Positions 5,928 through 9,752 of a stretch of 9,752 nt of DNA are shown in pieces (within the stretch, counting starts at the first letter, position 1; each line of letters opens with the position of its first letter). A model generated the notes under the pieces. That model was given only the letters and a program-made list of their open reading frames with translations. It made no database searches and was not told where the DNA came from. Source of the stretch: an uncultured Capnocytophaga sp. GTDB taxonomy: Bacteria; Bacteroidota; Bacteroidia; Flavobacteriales; Flavobacteriaceae. Made by a program: the position numbers and the translations under genes. The stretch lies in contig CAJZFM010000058.1 in NCBI GenBank assembly GCA_915070235.1, positions 1-9,752 of the forward strand, in the 5' to 3' direction.

Positions 5928-7310
5928 TTACTTTTCTATACTAAATATGGGATATACCCATAGGCTGTCCTTAGGAGTAGGCAAAAAAGGCAATTTGCCT
6001 GTACGCATAAAGCTATTATTGGCATGAGGCTCTAAGGTTTCTAACAGATATTTGCGTCCTTTCTGCTGAGTGGAGACCAGTAGATCTCCTTTTCTGATAG
6101 CTACTTTCTGCTTCTTTAGGGTCAGTTGTGCCCTTACTGTTTTGTAATCAATCAATGGCAAACTATCTTTTGAGGTTTTTAGCATATAAGAACGTACCTC
6201 CATAAGTGAATCTTTTTCTATTGGGGTCATTTCTATAGCATTGTCTCTGAAATGGTCTATGACATCGGTAAAGAGTTGTGGCACAATGTAGGTCTGAGGA
6301 ATACGAATAGTATCTTTGGGGGCAGAAAGAATATAGGCTTGTTGTTGCAATCCTTCCTGAGCATCCAAGTCCTGCAGATTCTTAATCAGTTCTCTATGCG
6401 AATTGGCAATCAAGATAATACTCTTGAGAGCATTGTGAAGTGTCTCCACTCGCTTTTTGTAAGGAATCCCCTTGTGAGTGGCTATATAAAGCCCTAAGGT
6501 ATTCCATAAGGAGGTATATCCTACAGAGGTATCGGGTATCTGGGGGGCTATAGACTTAGGCTGTAATTTCTTTTGGACAAGGCTATCTACATCCCTATAA
6601 GTACCTCCTAAGGAGTCATTGAGTTGGGGAATCAGATTATCCCTAAGGTAGTACTTTATCTTACCCATATTTTCTTCCATAGCACTCTGATAATAGAGCA
6701 CTTCCCCACTACTTTTGCTCCTTAGCGTACGGGTATCTACAAATATATGTGGAGAGAGCTGTTGGAATAGTGCTACAAAGGATTGGGTATTAAGGCTTTT
6801 ATTCTCTATAAAGTCCTCCGATAAGTCTCTATTTACAAAAGTATTAATCTCATTTTTAAAAAACGGATCTTGCTCCATTTGCCCTAAATAATTCATCATC
6901 GGAATGACAGCCACTACGGTATTTTCAGGAACAGTGATCTGCTTCTGAGCCAAGTTTCGCATCAGTTGCATGCTGGCATCAATCCCCTCTCGCTCATTGG
7001 GAGAATTTCCATTGGCAATGAGAATGATGAGTTTGTCCTTCTTGATACGATTAAAGTCAAAAATGCCATCATTGTTATACACTACCAAGTACAAGGGAAT
7101 ACCACTATCGGTCTTTCCCATAGTTTTAAGAGAAATAGAGCCATAGTTGGTAGCCAATTTCTTATAGAAATCAATGGTTTCTTGGTAAGATGAGCCATGA
7201 CTCCCATCAGAAAGCTCGAAAGGTGTTACAAAATCTTCTGCGGGTGTAAAGATAGGCGTATTACAAGCCGAAAATAAGGCTATTAGGACGAATATAGATA
7301 GCGTTCTCAT
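5928..7310 (-). CDS. M14 carboxypeptidase-like lipoprotein, probably catalytically inactive
   Basis: A 460-residue predicted lipoprotein: the signal sequence ends in LFSAC with Cys16 lipidated. Residues about 42-300 match the zinc carboxypeptidase (M14) fold as found in Bacteroidota. The IDFYKKLATNYGSISLKTMG opening, ANGNSPNEREGIDAS (99-113), PMMNYLGQM (137-145), FVNRDLSEDF (158-167), PHIFVDTRTL (187-196) and LGLYIATHKGIPYKKRVE (272-289) all line up with family landmarks. The usual GIHPGE zinc motif reads GNSPNE, so the first His is Ser103 while Glu106 remains. The second zinc His (D-x-H) is Arg194. The catalytic Glu of the ETH segment is Ala277. Asn160-Arg161, the substrate-carboxylate pair, is retained. 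About 160 further residues have no recognised domain. It overlaps the YfhO gene by four bases (ATGA) and is 26 bases from the next lipoprotein gene. A binding or scaffold role in the periplasm is inferred. Confidence 0.85.
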   Translation of the reverse strand: MRTLSIFVLIALFSACNTPIFTPAEDFVTPFELSDGSHGSSYQETIDFYKKLATNYGSISLKTMGKTDSGIPLYLVVYNNDGIFDFNRIKKDKLIILIANGNSPNEREGIDASMQLMRNLAQKQITVPENTVVAVIPMMNYLGQMEQDPFFKNEINTFVNRDLSEDFIENKSLNTQSFVALFQQLSPHIFVDTRTLRSKSSGEVLYYQSAMEENMGKIKYYLRDNLIPQLNDSLGGTYRDVDSLVQKKLQPKSIAPQIPDTSVGYTSLWNTLGLYIATHKGIPYKKRVETLHNALKSIILIANSHRELIKNLQDLDAQEGLQQQAYILSAPKDTIRIPQTYIVPQLFTDVIDHFRDNAIEMTPIEKDSLMEVRSYMLKTSKDSLPLIDYKTVRAQLTLKKQKVAIRKGDLLVSTQQKGRKYLLETLEPHANNSFMRTGKLPFLPTPKDSLWVYPIFSIEK

Positions 7311-9718
7311 TCGTTGGTACGTGGTTTTTTACTTATCAAAACAATTCCTAAAGCAATAAGTACAAAGGCAATCGTTGAAGCCAAGGAAATATACCCACCT
7401 GTTTGTACGATCTTAGGGGCAAAGGTAAAGGTAAGGGTATGCTTGCCTGCAGGAATAACGACTCCTCTGAGGATATAATCCACTTGATGGATAGGTAGTG
7501 GCGTGGTATCATCTAAAACAGCTGTCCAGCCATGAGGGTAGTAAATCTCGGAGAAAACGGCCAACCCTTCGGCTTTATTCTCACAAGTATAGACCAGCCT
7601 ATCAGGCTCATAGGTTTTTAGCTTAATTAAGGCCAAGCTATCCACTGGGTAGCGTGTATCTTTAAGCGACTTGTCCAAGGTTACAGCCTGTGTCTTAGGA
7701 GAAAGGGTATCCAAGGACTGCATAAGCTTATCGGCATTCTCAAGAACGGAAAGCTGTTTTACAAACCATGCATTGCCCAATGCATCGGGGTTTTGCACCA
7801 CTTGTGTAGTGCCAGATCTATCGGTTTGTAGTATGTATTTTACATTGAGCATATTAAGGACTTGCTCATTTTTATTTTTGTAAAGTTGGTAGTCAAAAAG
7901 CTCTTGTACCCTTCTGGGTTTGGCCGCATGATACCCCCCTACAGAGTGGAATGTATAGGAGGTTCTGGCTCCATTGAGGGCTTCATTGACGGAGAAAACA
8001 CGGTAATAACTCTTGTCCTCCAGTATTTTCTGTTCTTCCTTGGAAAGTGTAAAATAATTTTCCTTTTCTGAAGGAAAAGCATAGTTATCCTCACTCAAAT
8101 AACGAGTGGTTACCATGGCTATATCGGCTATAAGCAGGACAGAGACAAGGACAAAAGCTATTTTTTCCTTGATTTTCTCTATAGAGAACAGATATGAGAC
8201 TCCAAAGGCAAGGATTACATAAGTGAAACTCCTAAGAATATCGGCCGTGTACATAGCCCTTCTGTCTTCCTTAATCAGCTGCATGAGTTCCTCCCCATAG
8301 GCTTGGGCATAATAGGCATCGCTCGCCCCCTCAAAAGAAAGGCTTCCCTTGATGAGCCAGAGTAGCAATAAGAGCCCCCCTACGATACCACCTGTATAGT
8401 ACAAATATTGCTTATTGTGTGCTCTTTTTTCGTCCTTTAGATAGGTATAAAGCCCCAATATAGCCAAGGCAGGCATACAGAACTCCAAGATGGTCTGCAC
8501 TGAAGAGACCGCGCGGAACTTGTTATAGAGCGGGAAATAGTCAATCATCAGGTCGGTCAGCGTGCTGAAATTCTTTCCCCATGAGAGCAACAAGGATAGG
8601 ATAACCCCCGCCAAGAGCCACCATTTGGCTTTGCTTTTTACTACAAAAAGAGCCAATACAAAGAAGAAGAAGACAAGCACACCCACATAAGCAGGTGCCG
8701 CCACTATGGGTTGGTCTCCCCAATAGGTGGGTAGGTGTTGGGTAAAATCCAACACCTGTTCCTGGGGATATTGTTGTATAAGTCGCTCATAAACAGCCGA
8801 TTTCTCACCCAAATTCTCATGGTTAGACCCTCCTAAAAGGCGGGGAACAATCAGGTTCAAGCTCTCATACACCCCATAACTATACTCGGTGATATAGTCC
8901 TTATTCAGTCCGTTTGTATGTCCTTTAGGCGTACCATCGGCATTGAGTAACAAGTCTGACTTGCCACGAGTACTAAAGGCCTCGTACTCCTTGGTAGTCA
9001 GTAGCAAAGTAGCATTCATCAGTACAGCTAATAGGGCGGCTGCCACAAGCGTAAAGAGAGATTTTACAAAAGGTTTCCACTCTTTGCTACGCATCGTTTG
9101 GTAAAGCTCATAGGCCCCCAAAACCAAGACTAATAGCAGTAAGTAATAGGTCATCTGGAAGTGGTTCGCACTGATTTCCAAGGCTAAAGCTAAGGTTGTA
9201 AGCAAAAATGCCCATAGGTATTTCCGCTGAAAAGCCAGCAGTATTCCCGCCAGTACAAAACCGAAATAGTCTATAGCATGCGCCTTGGCATTGTGCCCCA
9301 CAGTGAGTATGATGATAAGATAGGTGGAAAGTCCAAAGACCAACGCCCCCAAGAAGGCATATCTATAGCGTACCTTCATCACTAATAGGAAGACGTAAAA
9401 GCTTAAGAAATAAAGAAATAAATAGTCGGCAGGGCGCGGAAGGAAACGAATCACCCTATCCAATTGTTTGATGTAGTTATATGGATATTCTGCCCCCAGC
9501 TGGTAGGTAGGCATTCCTCCAAAAGCACTATTTGTCCAATAGCTCTCACGTACCTCTCGGAAATCATTGCGCTCCTTGGACATGCCTATATATTGCACTA
9601 TATCACTCTGTTGCATCTCCTTGCCTTGTAGTACAGGATAGAAGAATGCCAAGGCTATCCCCATAAAGAGCAATATACAAGCTATATGAGGAAGTAATTT
9701 TTGAAATTTTTCTTTCAT
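7307..9718 (-). CDS. YfhO-family polytopic membrane protein (GT-C-like)
   Basis: An 803-residue integral membrane protein of the YfhO family. In Firmicutes, YfhO proteins are GT-C-fold enzymes linked to sugar transfer onto lipoteichoic acid; the role of Bacteroidota members is not established. About 13-14 membrane segments are visible, at approximately 9-28, 98-115, 120-139, 148-163, 168-182, 188-206, 222-240, 342-360, 366-380, 408-426, 438-457, 495-512, 519-536 and 776-796. The first loop has the family's acidic motif (QQSDIVQY, Asp39) and SAFGGMPTYQ (64-73). PLYNKFRAVSSVQ (396-408) is another family landmark. A large soluble domain (about 540-770) precedes the last helix and includes LNVKYIL and YYPHGWTAVLDD, both typical of the family. 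The ATG at 9716-9718 follows an upstream stop by 3 bases, and the gene overlaps the M14-like gene by 4 bases. A lipid-linked sugar donor and an envelope acceptor are inferred, not shown. Confidence 0.92.
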   Translation of the reverse strand: MKEKFQKLLPHIACILLFMGIALAFFYPVLQGKEMQQSDIVQYIGMSKERNDFREVRESYWTNSAFGGMPTYQLGAEYPYNYIKQLDRVIRFLPRPADYLFLYFLSFYVFLLVMKVRYRYAFLGALVFGLSTYLIIILTVGHNAKAHAIDYFGFVLAGILLAFQRKYLWAFLLTTLALALEISANHFQMTYYLLLLVLVLGAYELYQTMRSKEWKPFVKSLFTLVAAALLAVLMNATLLLTTKEYEAFSTRGKSDLLLNADGTPKGHTNGLNKDYITEYSYGVYESLNLIVPRLLGGSNHENLGEKSAVYERLIQQYPQEQVLDFTQHLPTYWGDQPIVAAPAYVGVLVFFFFVLALFVVKSKAKWWLLAGVILSLLLSWGKNFSTLTDLMIDYFPLYNKFRAVSSVQTILEFCMPALAILGLYTYLKDEKRAHNKQYLYYTGGIVGGLLLLLWLIKGSLSFEGASDAYYAQAYGEELMQLIKEDRRAMYTADILRSFTYVILAFGVSYLFSIEKIKEKIAFVLVSVLLIADIAMVTTRYLSEDNYAFPSEKENYFTLSKEEQKILEDKSYYRVFSVNEALNGARTSYTFHSVGGYHAAKPRRVQELFDYQLYKNKNEQVLNMLNVKYILQTDRSGTTQVVQNPDALGNAWFVKQLSVLENADKLMQSLDTLSPKTQAVTLDKSLKDTRYPVDSLALIKLKTYEPDRLVYTCENKAEGLAVFSEIYYPHGWTAVLDDTTPLPIHQVDYILRGVVIPAGKHTLTFTFAPKIVQTGGYISLASTIAFVLIALGIVLISKKPRTNE

Positions 9719-9721
9719 TTG

Positions 9722-9751
9722 CTATTCTATTTCTTCAAAATCAATATATTC
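9722..9751 (-). CDS. C-terminal end of an upstream gene (possibly DUF4834)
   Basis: On the - strand the last bases of the window read as nine codons, EYIDFEEIE, then TAG (9724-9722), three bases before the YfhO ATG. The spacing matches the tight packing of the rest of the operon. The acidic ending resembles the tail I remember for DUF4834 small membrane proteins of flavobacteria (G-E-Y-[VI]-D-[FY]-E-E-I). Thirty bases are too few for certainty, and a chance open frame of this length is possible. Confidence 0.45.
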   Translation of the reverse strand, partial: EYIDFEEIE

Positions 9752-9752
9752 G

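Noticed and set aside
8541..8723. Cys/Gly-rich 60-codon frame on the - strand inside the YfhO gene
   Set aside because: It is a different frame over a well-supported membrane protein and has no independent start context.

Overview
The window looks like chromosomal DNA from a member of the Bacteroidota, most likely a flavobacterium of the Capnocytophaga type. The pointers are moderate G+C with AT-rich gaps, few Shine-Dalgarno-like sequences before starts, short N-termini ending in a lipobox, a SucD that reads as Bacteroidota-like, and a YfhO-family giant membrane protein next to an M14-type lipoprotein. The genus is inferred from general resemblance and was not tested by any search.

Layout: one gene is on the + strand and everything else is on the - strand. 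The left edge holds the 3' three quarters of sucD (succinyl-CoA ligase alpha subunit), closed by a clear intrinsic terminator at 702-741. A 150-base gap follows, carrying an AT-rich inverted repeat (789-894) whose right arm contains the stop codon of the convergent glutathione-peroxidase-like gene (892-1449). Upstream of that on the - strand lie a very AT-rich small membrane protein gene (1486-2013) and a 540-residue protein of unknown function (2021-3643). A short palindrome-rich junction (3662-3703) separates these from a tightly packed - strand operon.

That operon, in transcription order, is: the last nine codons of an unseen upstream gene (ends 9722), a YfhO-family polytopic membrane protein (9718-7307), a lipoprotein with an M14 carboxypeptidase fold that has lost its key catalytic residues (7310-5928), a lipoprotein with YD-type repeats (5901-4873), an OmpR-type response regulator (4876-4205) and a YqiA-like alpha/beta hydrolase (4201-3707). 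Two junctions are 4-base ATGA overlaps, two gaps are 3 bases, and the largest gap is 26 bases, so co-transcription is very likely.

How they may work together is inference. Three products sit in or on the envelope and one is a regulator without a histidine kinase in view, which suggests an envelope or glycan maintenance module. The points most worth a second look are the apparent M14 pseudoenzyme, the kinase-less regulator translationally coupled to a surface-type lipoprotein, and the compositionally foreign small membrane protein beside the 540-residue unknown. No tRNA, rRNA, CRISPR array, transposase or integrase was seen.
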